The notes beneath the pieces are model-generated. The model was not told the DNA's origin. It ran no database searches and saw only the letters and a program-made list of their open reading frames with translations. 64,000 nt of DNA from Candidatus Omnitrophota bacterium (GTDB taxonomy: Bacteria; Hinthialibacterota; Hinthialibacteria; Hinthialibacterales; Hinthialibacteraceae), in assembly GCA_016934335.1 (NCBI GenBank), contig JAFGTC010000138.1, positions 1 through 64,000 on the forward strand, in the 5' to 3' direction. Within the stretch, counting starts at the first letter, position 1, and each line of letters opens with the position of its first letter. Positions 46,601-54,450 of this stretch are shown one piece after another. The translations under genes and the position numbers were made by a program.

Positions 46601-49600
46601 CGTCAGCGAGGATGGCCTGCGTTTCACGGCTCGAAGCGGCCAGGACGGCGCGTTCATTTTTGAACGGTTGGCGCCTGGTTATTACACCGTCCAATGCATG
46701 GCGGAAGGCTATTTAGTCTCTGACGCTGTGCGGATCGATCTAACAGAAGATGAATCGCCATCCTACGATTTTCTTTTGGAAAAAGGCATTCAAGCGACAG
46801 GGCGGGTTGTGCATGAAGGTGAAGGCGTTGGGGATTGCCTGGTTTTCATGCGGAATCTGCAAACTGGATTATCCGATTTTGTCGTGACCGATGCGGATGG
46901 CGCCTTTGATCTTCTCTCTCTGGAGCCGGGACTTTATTACATGAACGCCCTGGCGGAAGGATTCTCGAAAGGGCAGGCGCTCATTGACATTCAGGAAGAC
47001 GGGGCGGCGGGCGGCGTTGAAATTAACATGGCTAAAAGCGCATCCCTCAGCGGATCAATCTTGGATCTTCAGGGACAAGCGATTTCCGGCGACGCTGTTT
47101 TGATCGTATATGGCGAAGACGGGAGAATCGTTTTATCCACGATTGTTGAGCAAGGGCAATTTTCCATGGCGTCGCTGCCGGTGGAGACGTTGACGATTCA
47201 AACGATTCATGAACGCTATGCGTATCCCCAGAAGACGATCCAACTCACATCCAATCTATCGGATGTTGAGATTCAACCTTATCCGGGAGCCTTGTCCGGG
47301 GTGATCCGGTCGGAAAGCGCGGCGCCCATCGTCGGCGCAACTGTTACGTACATTCCCGCCGGCAGCGATACTCCCAATCTAGACGCGTTGGTCGTCGCGA
47401 GCGATGAGTCGGGCCGTTATCAGATGGAAGGCGTTATGCCCGGCGCTTTTCTTTTGACGGCCGTCGCCGAAGGCCATGGGCGCGAGAGTCAGGAAGGGAG
47501 TTTGAGCGGATCCCATCTCGATATGGATTTCAGTTTATCGCCGCCGATTTCGATTTCCGGGCAAGTCATCCAACAGAATTCACAATCGCCCATCCCCTAT
47601 GCCATGATCCTTATACAAAGCCGGCCGCTCGATTCGGGGATCCTTGTTTTTGCGAATGAGAACGGGGAATTTTCGGATGCGCGTCTGCCGGCGGGAACAT
47701 ACATATTCACCGTCTATGCAGAAAATTATCCCATGCACAGCGAAAACCTGGCCATTGCGGAAGAAGGCGAGCCAATCCGCCTGGCGCTGGATCAAGAAGG
47801 AATGACGCTGCAGGGAACGATTCGCGACGCGCAGCATTTGCATCCGTTGCCCAACGCCGCAGTCAGCATCACGCACAACGGATTCGCCGTCTATTCGGGG
47901 AATACCGATTACCAGGGACGCTTCCAGACGCCGCCGCTTGCTCCCGGCGAGTATCAAATCTCGATGGCATTTTTAGGAAACGCCGCTCAGCGCGAGTTGA
48001 CGATCGAAGAAGGTTCATCGCTGCAAATCCGTGAATTCATGCTTTCGCTTTCTCCCTTAGCGGGATCGTTTTTGGAAGAGCAAGCGATTGCCTCCCTGAA
48101 ATATTTGCACAAAATCGCGGCGCAGTTGGAGCAGCAGGGAGAGGATGGAGCGGAAAGGAGCGCCCTTGATCCGGCGGGCGTCACAGGCGTGATCTTTTCC
48201 AATACCGAAGAATATATCGAATATGTAACCGAACTGCCCAATTTCCCTCGGAGTCCCCTTGCAGATGAGGTGCTCGATTATGTCGGCGGCGACCGCCAGC
48301 AATGGATCACGCTGGGCAATCTGGCGGTGGATCCGCTTTTTGGAAATCCCGAATGTCCCAAAGCGGCCTATAACGTTTATCATGAATATCGAAAAGCGGA
48401 AAGCGCCTACATGCGCGCGTGGAATCAATGGGTTCTCAACCGCAGCCTGGCGACGTACGCCGGAACGGCGGAATCGGTAGCGCAGGTTTTGGTTTTGGCG
48501 GGCCATATTGCGGATTTGGGATTGATGTTCACCGGTAAGGGCGCGGGGATTCTCAAAGAACTGCATGACAACGTCGGGCATATCGGGACGGCGCAATCCG
48601 CCTATCAACTGGCGCAGGACGCCTACAACCGCATCACGAGTTCATTCAACCGGCTGCTCGAAGGTAAGATAGGATTTAACGAGTTTCTTCAAGAAGTCAG
48701 CAAGCATTTATATGAACTGAAGCGAAGCGAGAACGCCATCAAAGTGCAGGCTGGCATCGATCCCAAATTCGGCGCGGCCGTCAATCCCATTTTGAAAATC
48801 AAGGATATTGTGAAGCAGATCTACGATACGGGCCAATCGATTTACGATACGTTTCAGACCATAAGCAATGTGGAGAAGGCGGCGATTCTCAGTTACGGAG
48901 CGTATAAAATCCGCATGAATCGAATGTACGCCAATTACCTGAAATATCGGCGCAAGTGCGCTGAAGACTTAGAAGACTTCCCCGAACCGCCTTCCACGAC
49001 GGTCGCACAAAATGAAGTGACGGTCGTCGTTCCGCGCGATCCGAATGAGAAGCACGGCCCGGGCGGCATGGAAGGAGAGATTACCGGCGTAGATCGGATT
49101 ACGTACACCATCTTCTTTGAGAATATGCCGACGGCGACCGCCTCAGCGCAGCAAGTCGTCATCGTCGACGATTTAACGGATCAACTCGATTGGAATTCCT
49201 TCCAATTGCAGGAGGCGGCGTTTGGAGAGCGGATTATTCCCATCGCCGGCGGCCCGATGGAGTTCTACACTCAAATTGCGTTGGATGAATACGCCGTCGA
49301 TATAGAAGCCAAAATCAACACGTTCACCGGCCGGGCTCGCTGGACTCTTACGATGATCGATCCCGAGACGGATTCGCTTCCTCTGGACGGAGGCGTGGGA
49401 TTTCTTCCGCCCAACGATCCGGATACAGGAGACGGGGAAGGCCATGTGACATTCTCCATACGGCCGGCGTCTGATTTGGAATCAGGGACGGAAATACGCA
49501 ACCAGGCGGAAATTGTATTCGACGCCAACGAACCGATCGCCACCAACCAAACAGTTCATACAATCAGCCCGCCGGCGCCGGATCAGCCTGAAGCGGCCTC

Positions 49601-50048
49601 TCCCGCGCCGGGCGCCTTGCTTCCGGAAACGCAAATCACGTTGATCGGCTCCGCCTATTCTCATCCCCTGGGGAAAAACCATCGAGCGACGCAAATCGAA
49701 ATTCGCGACTATGCGTTAGGCTCGATCGTTTGGGAAAACAGCCTTCAACAAGCCGCAACGGAGATCGCCGTACCGGAAGGATTTCTGGAACTGGAGCGGC
49801 AATATCAGTGGCGCATTCGCTATCAAAGCGAAGACGAAAGATGGAGTTCGTGGTCGGAGTACGCTTGGTTCCAAACCACGGCGCAAAGCCAGCCCGGCGA
49901 CATGGATGGAAATGGGATGGTCGATCGATGGGATCTTTTATGGCTCAGGGATCATTGGCATCAAGAGGGCGTCAACGACTTGGATGGAAATAATCGAATC
50001 GATTTTTACGATCTTTTTTTATTCTCGCTAAATTGGAGCGCCCCCTAA
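40611..50048 (+). CDS. giant modular exported protein with beta-helix, carboxypeptidase-regulatory-like repeats and dockerin
   Basis: This 3145-residue protein has a signal peptide (1-19) and seven tandem right-handed beta-helix units (about 29-1400), each with a PYL-DVTV, I-F, DLI--G-L, GGS-YFSS and NC-F pattern. It continues with a pre-peptidase-C-like domain (about 1430-1530), an IPT/TIG-like domain (about 1540-1630) and eight CarboxypepD_reg-like beta sandwiches (about 1800-2480). After a helical segment (about 2485-2800) comes a DPNEKHGPGG-type domain ending in NQAEIVFDANEPI, then a fibronectin-like domain and a C-terminal type I dockerin (3093-3145, loops GDMDGNGMVDRWD and NDLDGNNRIDFYD). 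It is probably a cell-surface or released adhesin or polysaccharide-binding scaffold. No catalytic residues are evident. The start has a distant ribosome site (AAGGA). Confidence 0.82.
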   Translation: MRKSIGIFLCLFVFENAAAIQYSQSQTIDITDRQIQTDATWGPNQTIVIREDVTVEAGATLTIESGCTIQFSSRWADLIINGVLRVQGGENAPVLFQANNDSGDWGGILLQNPDAAQQSVIQHAIFDAGGSDYFSSSLKGMVRIVNCSPKIENCTFRNGPHYGVLLENSDAEIANCNFGNHANDPMLMDVDSSPSLVNNTAAGNRFDGVRISGGTMQKDRIWRYHALPYLVDSDVTVAQGMQLQIEAGTQIQFDGQDADLIINGVLRIEGNEGNPVRLLSVDDSIFWGGVLIQNADEAQPSVIQHAIFERGGSDYFSSSLKGMLRVVNCSPTIENCIFRSSHYFGILLENSDAAVSDCEFISNTYDPIRMNVDCSPVLTNNSASENRYDGIRIEGGTLQKDRIWRFNSLPFLLDEDVTVPVEYGLVIEAGATVQFRDRQVDLICSGLLTANGSSDRPITFTSMNDSPDASWGGLLLANASSSASTLMHCMFRYGGSNYFSSTGTSMARCQDSSPIFSDCRFEFSRSYGLSLISSDADLTSIQFTNNSRAAGIMDVNSYPTLASISADNNEYDALIISEGKLSRSGRWDYMEIPYLIEGDVEVPEGVTLTIDPDSEIQFLKNSTDLVVKGSLLAEGGEAQPIRFTSVNRQEAAGAWGGIAFLGAGSSASVMRHCHVSYGGSSYFSAAYDANIRIENAFPTITNCRISQSAHDGVGLFGSTSIIERNLIENCQDHAIRMDVLSFPLFDQNQAQGCQYNNITIRGGTLASAGRWDLADLDYNLEADVTVAESIHLIIDAGNVIRFQERSTDLIVQGSLRAVGSASSLITFTSLNSAEAGSFGGLYLTETADDAQTQLSYCLFENGASDYFSASGDAVLLMDGCNPTVTYCTFQNNFKNGLHVKNGSPNIKNCSFQNNRNNAMVVQNNSFPGLENLSAAGNGSNAVLIRSGEWTGAGVWTPPSIPYEISEDVVLTAESDITLSPGNTIVFTRQAADLIVRGRFHCAGTESAPIRLTSGKFIPAKGDWGALAFESGASGSIAFLSVKYGGSNYFSAGSGAQLAFRDAESFSLNHVDLQESAYHGMLVQSSDIQLDQCSFMNNGSNGIYFNSDAIASIANCLFDGNSTGVHARDDAQVEIRDSAFLQHENALTTGEGSARIRFGNNQFTDNAQIGKVNFLTAASTESGNIAINCGPLEISGGELNSAGIMHPFEGSYYQTNQLLTIGAEGSLQIRPGTMLAFNAWNAGLNISGILGVAGLSDQPVIFSAPPAVENPEARSLFNGLQFLDQAQGAIRHAVFRNGGRSSAVLDVQGAAQAAVDQCRFEFNGMAMRVRDAGRLYVAYSRCRANATAFWADSNAVVQPSIQFSRIAGNDAGVRNDSPTVAVDATFNWWGDAGGPSGEGPGEGDSVTANVLYEPWFTQEEQLPDEELEAEDASIGDAITKSISLYGLHLYRIAMEEDKNLLCQLTANNPDSRFQLFAAYDYEPSAARYEYMTNGPQLRPQHELLIPDTKAGDYYVLVFARELSTGEETYEMQFSLVDQYVTSLTPNQAGNKGTVTLALMGSDFDDSTLVRLTSPAGAVITSRQNYRPEGDDAFYAEFDLLGASPGLYQLSVQWPNDNVQFDFPAAFEVQPGVGAKLVTELFLPNLVRPNRDYTALLHYRNDGDADLSAPIFVVTSNPAVPMSLSDSESFMTKPVQILGAPDQGPAGVLPPGGENTIPILFKAATLNPITFSIGVLSDFDELVAWNHPDFAAYNSAIGGSWGDYQRALLDQAVVLWENGIREYNASRLIEAVLNVLLDQPTGAVQGRVVDEQNHLPQTQRTVILTQQTGAAENPLIVEAVTGQDGSFLISGLAAGAYDITVEGYIEAAPDSITLDQGQTLSGLEIQVPYGGGVEGTIYDYPDRNPVQYAAVSAINESGDMVSTVSDENGAYFFHGIPAGVYSVSAESQGYTTVRHQGLQVSNGRMLREIDFLFRRESKIGGRVLDRESQIGVENAGLTAVSEDGLRFTARSGQDGAFIFERLAPGYYTVQCMAEGYLVSDAVRIDLTEDESPSYDFLLEKGIQATGRVVHEGEGVGDCLVFMRNLQTGLSDFVVTDADGAFDLLSLEPGLYYMNALAEGFSKGQALIDIQEDGAAGGVEINMAKSASLSGSILDLQGQAISGDAVLIVYGEDGRIVLSTIVEQGQFSMASLPVETLTIQTIHERYAYPQKTIQLTSNLSDVEIQPYPGALSGVIRSESAAPIVGATVTYIPAGSDTPNLDALVVASDESGRYQMEGVMPGAFLLTAVAEGHGRESQEGSLSGSHLDMDFSLSPPISISGQVIQQNSQSPIPYAMILIQSRPLDSGILVFANENGEFSDARLPAGTYIFTVYAENYPMHSENLAIAEEGEPIRLALDQEGMTLQGTIRDAQHLHPLPNAAVSITHNGFAVYSGNTDYQGRFQTPPLAPGEYQISMAFLGNAAQRELTIEEGSSLQIREFMLSLSPLAGSFLEEQAIASLKYLHKIAAQLEQQGEDGAERSALDPAGVTGVIFSNTEEYIEYVTELPNFPRSPLADEVLDYVGGDRQQWITLGNLAVDPLFGNPECPKAAYNVYHEYRKAESAYMRAWNQWVLNRSLATYAGTAESVAQVLVLAGHIADLGLMFTGKGAGILKELHDNVGHIGTAQSAYQLAQDAYNRITSSFNRLLEGKIGFNEFLQEVSKHLYELKRSENAIKVQAGIDPKFGAAVNPILKIKDIVKQIYDTGQSIYDTFQTISNVEKAAILSYGAYKIRMNRMYANYLKYRRKCAEDLEDFPEPPSTTVAQNEVTVVVPRDPNEKHGPGGMEGEITGVDRITYTIFFENMPTATASAQQVVIVDDLTDQLDWNSFQLQEAAFGERIIPIAGGPMEFYTQIALDEYAVDIEAKINTFTGRARWTLTMIDPETDSLPLDGGVGFLPPNDPDTGDGEGHVTFSIRPASDLESGTEIRNQAEIVFDANEPIATNQTVHTISPPAPDQPEAASPAPGALLPETQITLIGSAYSHPLGKNHRATQIEIRDYALGSIVWENSLQQAATEIAVPEGFLELERQYQWRIRYQSEDERWSSWSEYAWFQTTAQSQPGDMDGNGMVDRWDLLWLRDHWHQEGVNDLDGNNRIDFYDLFLFSLNWSAP
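40712..44760 (+). repeat. tandem beta-helix units inside the giant gene
   Basis: Seven units begin near 40.71, 41.24, 41.79, 42.34, 42.88, 43.44 and 44.19 kb, most about 546-552 bp (182-184 codons) long, with the sixth nearer 750 bp. Units 1-3 are the most alike. The 21-base string at 41258-41278 recurs exactly at 41804-41824, 546 bp later, marking recent duplication. Confidence 0.8.
46009..48050 (+). repeat. eight carboxypeptidase-regulatory-like units
   Basis: Eight consecutive units of about 75-85 codons share G-V--------P---A-V, then D-NG-F---GL-PG-Y-----A-GY. DNA identity between units is low, so this is an older expansion than the beta-helix units. Confidence 0.7.
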
Positions 50049-50201
50049 ACCGCGGCCTGCGTTCTTTCTAAAAAAATTCGCGCGATTGACCAAATAGAGT
50101 GATTCGCGGCAATCGCTATTCTATGGTTTTGCATGAAAACAAGATAAACTTCTAAATTCGCATGCTTCGAATTTTGAGTGAATTGATAGGACAAAATTAT
50201 T

Positions 50202-51146
50202 ATGCTGATTAGTTTCATGCTTGTATTGGCCGGCGCAGCGCTTTTGTATTTAGGAGGAGAAAGCCTGGTGCGCGGCGCCGTTTCCATGGCGCGGGCATGG
50301 GGGATCTCTCCACTGGTCATCGGCTTGACTATCGTAGCCTTCGCCACCTCTTGCCCTGAATTATGCGCCGCGCTGCTCGCCGCGCTGAAGAATCAACCGG
50401 AAGTGGCTCTGGGCGCCGTAGTAGGATCCAACATCGCCAACATCGGGCTGGTTTTGGGATTGACCGCCATGATTTATCCCTTGACGGCGCAGAAAAAATT
50501 CATTCTGCGCGAAGTGCCGATCATGATCCTCTCGGGAGCCTTTTTGCTGCCGATCTGTTGGGGCGGCATGTTCGACCGCTGGGAGGGCGCATTGCTGGTT
50601 TTATTTTTGATCGGCTTCCTGTGGTATCAAGTGAAGCGCAGCAAAGAAGAACATGAACATCACCCCATGGAAAAAGAGTTAGAACAGACGCCTCCACGCA
50701 TGGGCGTCGCTTCTCTTTTGATCGTCATCGGGGTCGGCCTGCTTGTAGCGGGAGCTCATTTTCTGATTGAAGGGGCGGTGGACATCGCACGGTTTTTCGG
50801 CGTGCCGGAACGGGTGATCGGCTTGACGCTGGTGGCGATAGGCACCAGTCTGCCGGAAATCGCCAGCAGCATCGTCGCCGCCATCCGGCGCGAACCCGAT
50901 CTGGTTTTGGGTAATCTGGTAGGTTCAAATATTTTTAATACTCTTTGCATCCTGGGCGTGACAACCGTCATTTGCCCGATCACCGTCAATTGGTCGGCGG
51001 CTGTGATCGACCTGATCGTGATGCTGGTCATCACATCATTGATATATCCCTTCCTGCTGTCGGGCTTCCGACTGCGCCGGCGGGAAGGCGGCGTAATGGT
51101 TTTATTGTATATGTGCTACATCGCCTATCTATTTTTCTATGTATAA
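50202..51146 (+). CDS. K+-dependent or independent Na+/Ca2+ exchanger family protein
   Basis: The 314-residue inner-membrane antiporter (YrbG/CaxA-like) has ten helices and the two inverted alpha repeats that bind cations. These are VIGLTIVAFATSCPELCAALLAALKNQPEVALGAVVGSNIANIGLVLG (alpha-1) and VIGLTLVAIGTSLPEIASSIVAAIRREPDLVLGNLVGSNIFNTLCILG (alpha-2). In alpha-1 the usual GTSLPE is ATSCPE. The catalytic Glu is kept in both. A charged, histidine-containing cytosolic loop (EEHEHHPMEKE, about 145-165) may sense ions. It should export calcium, which fits a neighbourhood rich in secreted calcium-binding proteins, though that link is only contextual. Confidence 0.88.
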   Translation: MLISFMLVLAGAALLYLGGESLVRGAVSMARAWGISPLVIGLTIVAFATSCPELCAALLAALKNQPEVALGAVVGSNIANIGLVLGLTAMIYPLTAQKKFILREVPIMILSGAFLLPICWGGMFDRWEGALLVLFLIGFLWYQVKRSKEEHEHHPMEKELEQTPPRMGVASLLIVIGVGLLVAGAHFLIEGAVDIARFFGVPERVIGLTLVAIGTSLPEIASSIVAAIRREPDLVLGNLVGSNIFNTLCILGVTTVICPITVNWSAAVIDLIVMLVITSLIYPFLLSGFRLRRREGGVMVLLYMCYIAYLFFYV

Positions 51147-51170
51147 ATGTTTAAGCAGGATTGCCGGATT

Positions 51171-52280
51171 TCATTTCCCGTATTTTTTGGCCATTCTCTG
51201 GAGAATTTCGACGCCCCGCTCGATGGTTGAATTGTCCGCGGCATAGGAGATGCGGAAATGGGTTTTCCGTTCGGAAAAAACGCTGCCGGGAACAACTAAT
51301 AAGTTATTGGCGATCGCTTCTTTGACAAACTCGTCGCCGTCTTGATTGGGCGCTTCGGGAAAGATATAGAAGGCGCCGGCCGGTTTGACGACGTTGAAAT
51401 ACGGTTGCAGCCCTTCGTAGATCAGATCCCGCTTATGGCGGTAATCGCTGCAGAATTGTTCCTTGCTGACGTCCAAGGCCGCCATGCCGGCGTATTGCGC
51501 GAAACTGGGCGCGCATACAAAGGAATACATTTGGATGTTGATCATGGCGGCGATGATTTCTTTAGGGCCGTAGGCATATCCCAACCGCCAGCCGGTCATG
51601 GCGGTGGATTTGGAAAATCCCGAAAGGATCAGGGTATGGGGATAATACTCGGCGGGAGAGATCAATTTTTCTTCATAAAGAAAATCTTCATATATCTCAT
51701 CGGAAATAATCGTCAGTCCGTGCTTCTCCGCCGCCGCGACGACCGATTTCACCGTTTCTTCCGTATAAACGGTTCCCGTCGGATTGCAGGGAGTATTTAA
51801 AAGAATCGCTCTTGTTTTAGGAGTGATTAATTTCTCAAGTTTGCCGGGATCGATCTGAAAATCAGGATAGGTGTCCAGGTAAACGGCGCGCGCTCCGAGA
51901 AAATTCGCAAGGTGTTTATACATGACGAAATAAGGATCGGGAATAATGATTTCGTCGCCGTCGTTGAGAAGCGCCAGGAAGGATAGAAGAATGCCGCCGG
52001 AGACGCCCGAAGTAATCAGCACATCGCCGAGATCGATGCCGCGGACCAGGTAGCGTTGATGGATTTTATCGCGGAGTTCAGATAAGCCGACTGTCTGCGT
52101 ATAACCATTTTTCCCATCGCGAATGGCCTTGATCGCTTCTTCTTTTACAGGATCCGGGATATCGAAATCCGGTTGACCGATCGAAAGATTGCAGGGATCT
52201 TTCAGGTCGGCGGCTAAAGCGAAGACTTTGCGAATTCCAGAAGAATCGATGCGGGAGGTTCGTTGAGCGAGTTTAATCAT
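51171..52280 (-). CDS. class I/II pyridoxal-phosphate aminotransferase
   Basis: The 369-residue enzyme is an aspartate-aminotransferase-fold transaminase. K224 in SGFSKSTAMTGWRLGY forms the Schiff base. N166 (NTPCNPTG), D194 and Y197 (SDEIYEDF) bind the cofactor. R345 or a neighbour in HFRISYA binds the substrate carboxylate. It resembles the subgroup Ib aspartate/aromatic aminotransferases. The exact amino donor cannot be told. It converges with the exchanger gene (24 bp apart). Confidence 0.88.
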   Translation of the reverse strand: MIKLAQRTSRIDSSGIRKVFALAADLKDPCNLSIGQPDFDIPDPVKEEAIKAIRDGKNGYTQTVGLSELRDKIHQRYLVRGIDLGDVLITSGVSGGILLSFLALLNDGDEIIIPDPYFVMYKHLANFLGARAVYLDTYPDFQIDPGKLEKLITPKTRAILLNTPCNPTGTVYTEETVKSVVAAAEKHGLTIISDEIYEDFLYEEKLISPAEYYPHTLILSGFSKSTAMTGWRLGYAYGPKEIIAAMINIQMYSFVCAPSFAQYAGMAALDVSKEQFCSDYRHKRDLIYEGLQPYFNVVKPAGAFYIFPEAPNQDGDEFVKEAIANNLLVVPGSVFSERKTHFRISYAADNSTIERGVEILQRMAKKYGK

Positions 52281-52426
52281 TTCTAATCCTATTCAAATCA
52301 TGAATCTTCAAAGTATCTTAAAAAATACATAACAATCAGGCTATCACAACTTCATCGCCAAGCAAGTGCCTGGAAATGGAGAATCTTCAGTAGAAAGAGA
52401 TCCTTTTATAGATATAATTTTGGGAA

Positions 52427-52473
52427 GAAAAAAAACATAGACAATCCAAACATGAGGTCAGATTGTCTATGTT
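52427..52473 (-). terminator. terminator of the right-end exported-protein operon
   Basis: A perfect 13-bp stem (52434-52446 with 52461-52473) around a 14-base loop is followed, on the minus strand, by an eight-base T run. It lies about 40 bp beyond the last gene of the operon and is the best intrinsic terminator in the window. No other gene lies in 52281-52512. Confidence 0.85.
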
Positions 52474-52512
52474 CAAATTTCTTAAATGCCTATGGACAAG
52501 CAATAATCGATA

Positions 52513-54381
52513 TTATTGTCCCCCCGATTGGAACAATCCGCCGGGGTAAGACCGCGCCGAGTTTAAGCGGTAAATTTCCAGACGGTCGATCATCACTTTT
52601 GCCTGCTGCTGATCTCCCATGCCGGCGACTTGAACGGCGGGCGTAATCCAGGATCCCGAATCCGGTTCATATATAATTTGTAAGATGGATTCCTGCCCCG
52701 CCATATTTTGCATTGTATAGGGTATATTTGTGGCGATGGAGGCGTCGACGCCTTCGAATGTGGCGAGATTGCCTTTCAACGCAACCAGGGCGCACTGGGC
52801 GTTTGGATTATCCGATTGAACCGCCGCACGCAATAAAACAGGATAGCCTTGAGTGTCGAACGGCTGAGCGGTATAAATGAAGTTGACCTCGCCTGAGCGC
52901 GTCAAAAATCCAAGCCCTTTCTGATCGGCGGAGGAGGGGATTTCCGCATTCGTGAGAGACATGAGCTGCACATAGCCCCACGGCGCAGAGTTGAAACCGC
53001 CGAGAATCTCCAGCCAGCCGCATTCGGCGACGGAATTTTGATCGAATTCATAGACATAATCGGGCGTCAGATTCGGGAGAACGGCGGGCGGAGATAAAAC
53101 GCCGGAATCAGAGATCGAATCGAGGGCGGCGGCGGGGATGACGCGCGCGGGCGACAGATCAAACGCTTCCAAGCGATCGATCAGGACAGTGGTCATCGGG
53201 GCGTTTTCGCCGGCGGCCACTTGAAACGCCGGCGTAATCAGGCTGGCGCCGTCCGGTTCATAAATCAAAGTAAGCTGCCGCTCGCCGGGGATCAGATTCG
53301 CCGACGTCGCGGGAATATGGGTGGCGATGGAGCCGTCGACTTCCCCGGTGGATGCATTGCCCTTCAACGCCGCCAGAGCGATTTGAACATCGGGCGAATT
53401 TGCGCGGGCGGTCAAGCGAAGCAGGACAGGATTGGGAGTTTGCAAAGCGTTCAACGCATAAAAGAAAGAGACCTGCCCGGCCTGCGCATTCACGACCAGC
53501 CCTTTTCGATCCGCCGAGGAAGGTATCAAAGTGGGATCTACGCTGAAGTCAAAATACGCATGGGCGGCGGGAGGCGCTTCGATAAAGCCGCCGGGAATCT
53601 CGCCCCATCCATTGGCGGCCAAAGAATTCTGGTTGAACTCATACGCAATATCGGGGAGGAATGAGGGCGAGGCGCCGCCGACTGTGATTGTAACTGTTTT
53701 GGAATCCTGCTGGGCGCCGTCGGAGACGGTAAATTTTATCTGATTGACGCCCTGGTTTTGCTCGGTCCCATAATATTCGACGACCATAGTCGCCTTGACG
53801 CCGGTTTGGATGAACGATAAAACGCCAAGATATGCAAGGGGCTGAGCGTCAAAAGTAAGCACGTCGCCGTCAAGATCTTCGGCGACGATGGTCAATTTAA
53901 CCGATTCGCCCACGCCGATCTGGGCTGAAGAAGGCTCTATGGAAACCAGCGTGGGCGGATTTCCCACATCGCCCGCCAAACTTAATTGAATGGGGCCGAG
54001 CACGGCGCCCCGCTGCGCCGACAATTCCTGGGATTCGATGATTGAACCGTTATAGGAGGCGGCGATTCGATACTGGGCGCCCAGAGTGAGCGCGTTCTGA
54101 ATTTTTTCGGCAATTTGAGATTCGATGGGAATGCGGGCCATGAACATGCTTTGATTATTCACGGACGCCATATCCGCTTCGACGGAGAGCACAAGATTTT
54201 CCTGGGAATCGGTGAATTGAAATGTCAGATTCCCCAACGGCGCAGGGGCGCCGGCTTCGGTGACGACATTGCCGTACACAATCATCGGGGGTTCGGGGAT
54301 TCCCGCATGAGCCGCGGATAAGAAAGCCAGCCAACTTAAGCCCCCCAATAAAAGAAGACTTTTTTTGTATGCAACATTCAT
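52513..54381 (-). CDS. exported protein with an internal duplication
   Basis: The 622-residue protein has a signal peptide (ending AAHA, about residue 26), an N-terminal beta domain (27-140), a cadherin/Ig-like domain (about 142-240) and two copies of a roughly 170-residue module at about 243-417 and 440-612. Both copies begin PD-x-YEF-QNS-A--GW-EI-GGF and share IPSSAD-KGL, ALKGN and LIYEPD. The module looks like a carbohydrate-binding-type jelly roll, but I do not recognise the family. AAGGAG seven bases upstream decides the ATG at 54381 (the preceding ATG is possible). It is the last gene of the operon, 69 bp after the giant. Confidence 0.7.
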   Translation of the reverse strand: MNVAYKKSLLLLGGLSWLAFLSAAHAGIPEPPMIVYGNVVTEAGAPAPLGNLTFQFTDSQENLVLSVEADMASVNNQSMFMARIPIESQIAEKIQNALTLGAQYRIAASYNGSIIESQELSAQRGAVLGPIQLSLAGDVGNPPTLVSIEPSSAQIGVGESVKLTIVAEDLDGDVLTFDAQPLAYLGVLSFIQTGVKATMVVEYYGTEQNQGVNQIKFTVSDGAQQDSKTVTITVGGASPSFLPDIAYEFNQNSLAANGWGEIPGGFIEAPPAAHAYFDFSVDPTLIPSSADRKGLVVNAQAGQVSFFYALNALQTPNPVLLRLTARANSPDVQIALAALKGNASTGEVDGSIATHIPATSANLIPGERQLTLIYEPDGASLITPAFQVAAGENAPMTTVLIDRLEAFDLSPARVIPAAALDSISDSGVLSPPAVLPNLTPDYVYEFDQNSVAECGWLEILGGFNSAPWGYVQLMSLTNAEIPSSADQKGLGFLTRSGEVNFIYTAQPFDTQGYPVLLRAAVQSDNPNAQCALVALKGNLATFEGVDASIATNIPYTMQNMAGQESILQIIYEPDSGSWITPAVQVAGMGDQQQAKVMIDRLEIYRLNSARSYPGGLFQSGGQ

Positions 54382-54450
54382 CATTGCGCTCCTTCGCATC
54401 AACTGCGATGCCCTTTTCATCAGCACACGCTCTTTCTCATCTTTTTCCAT

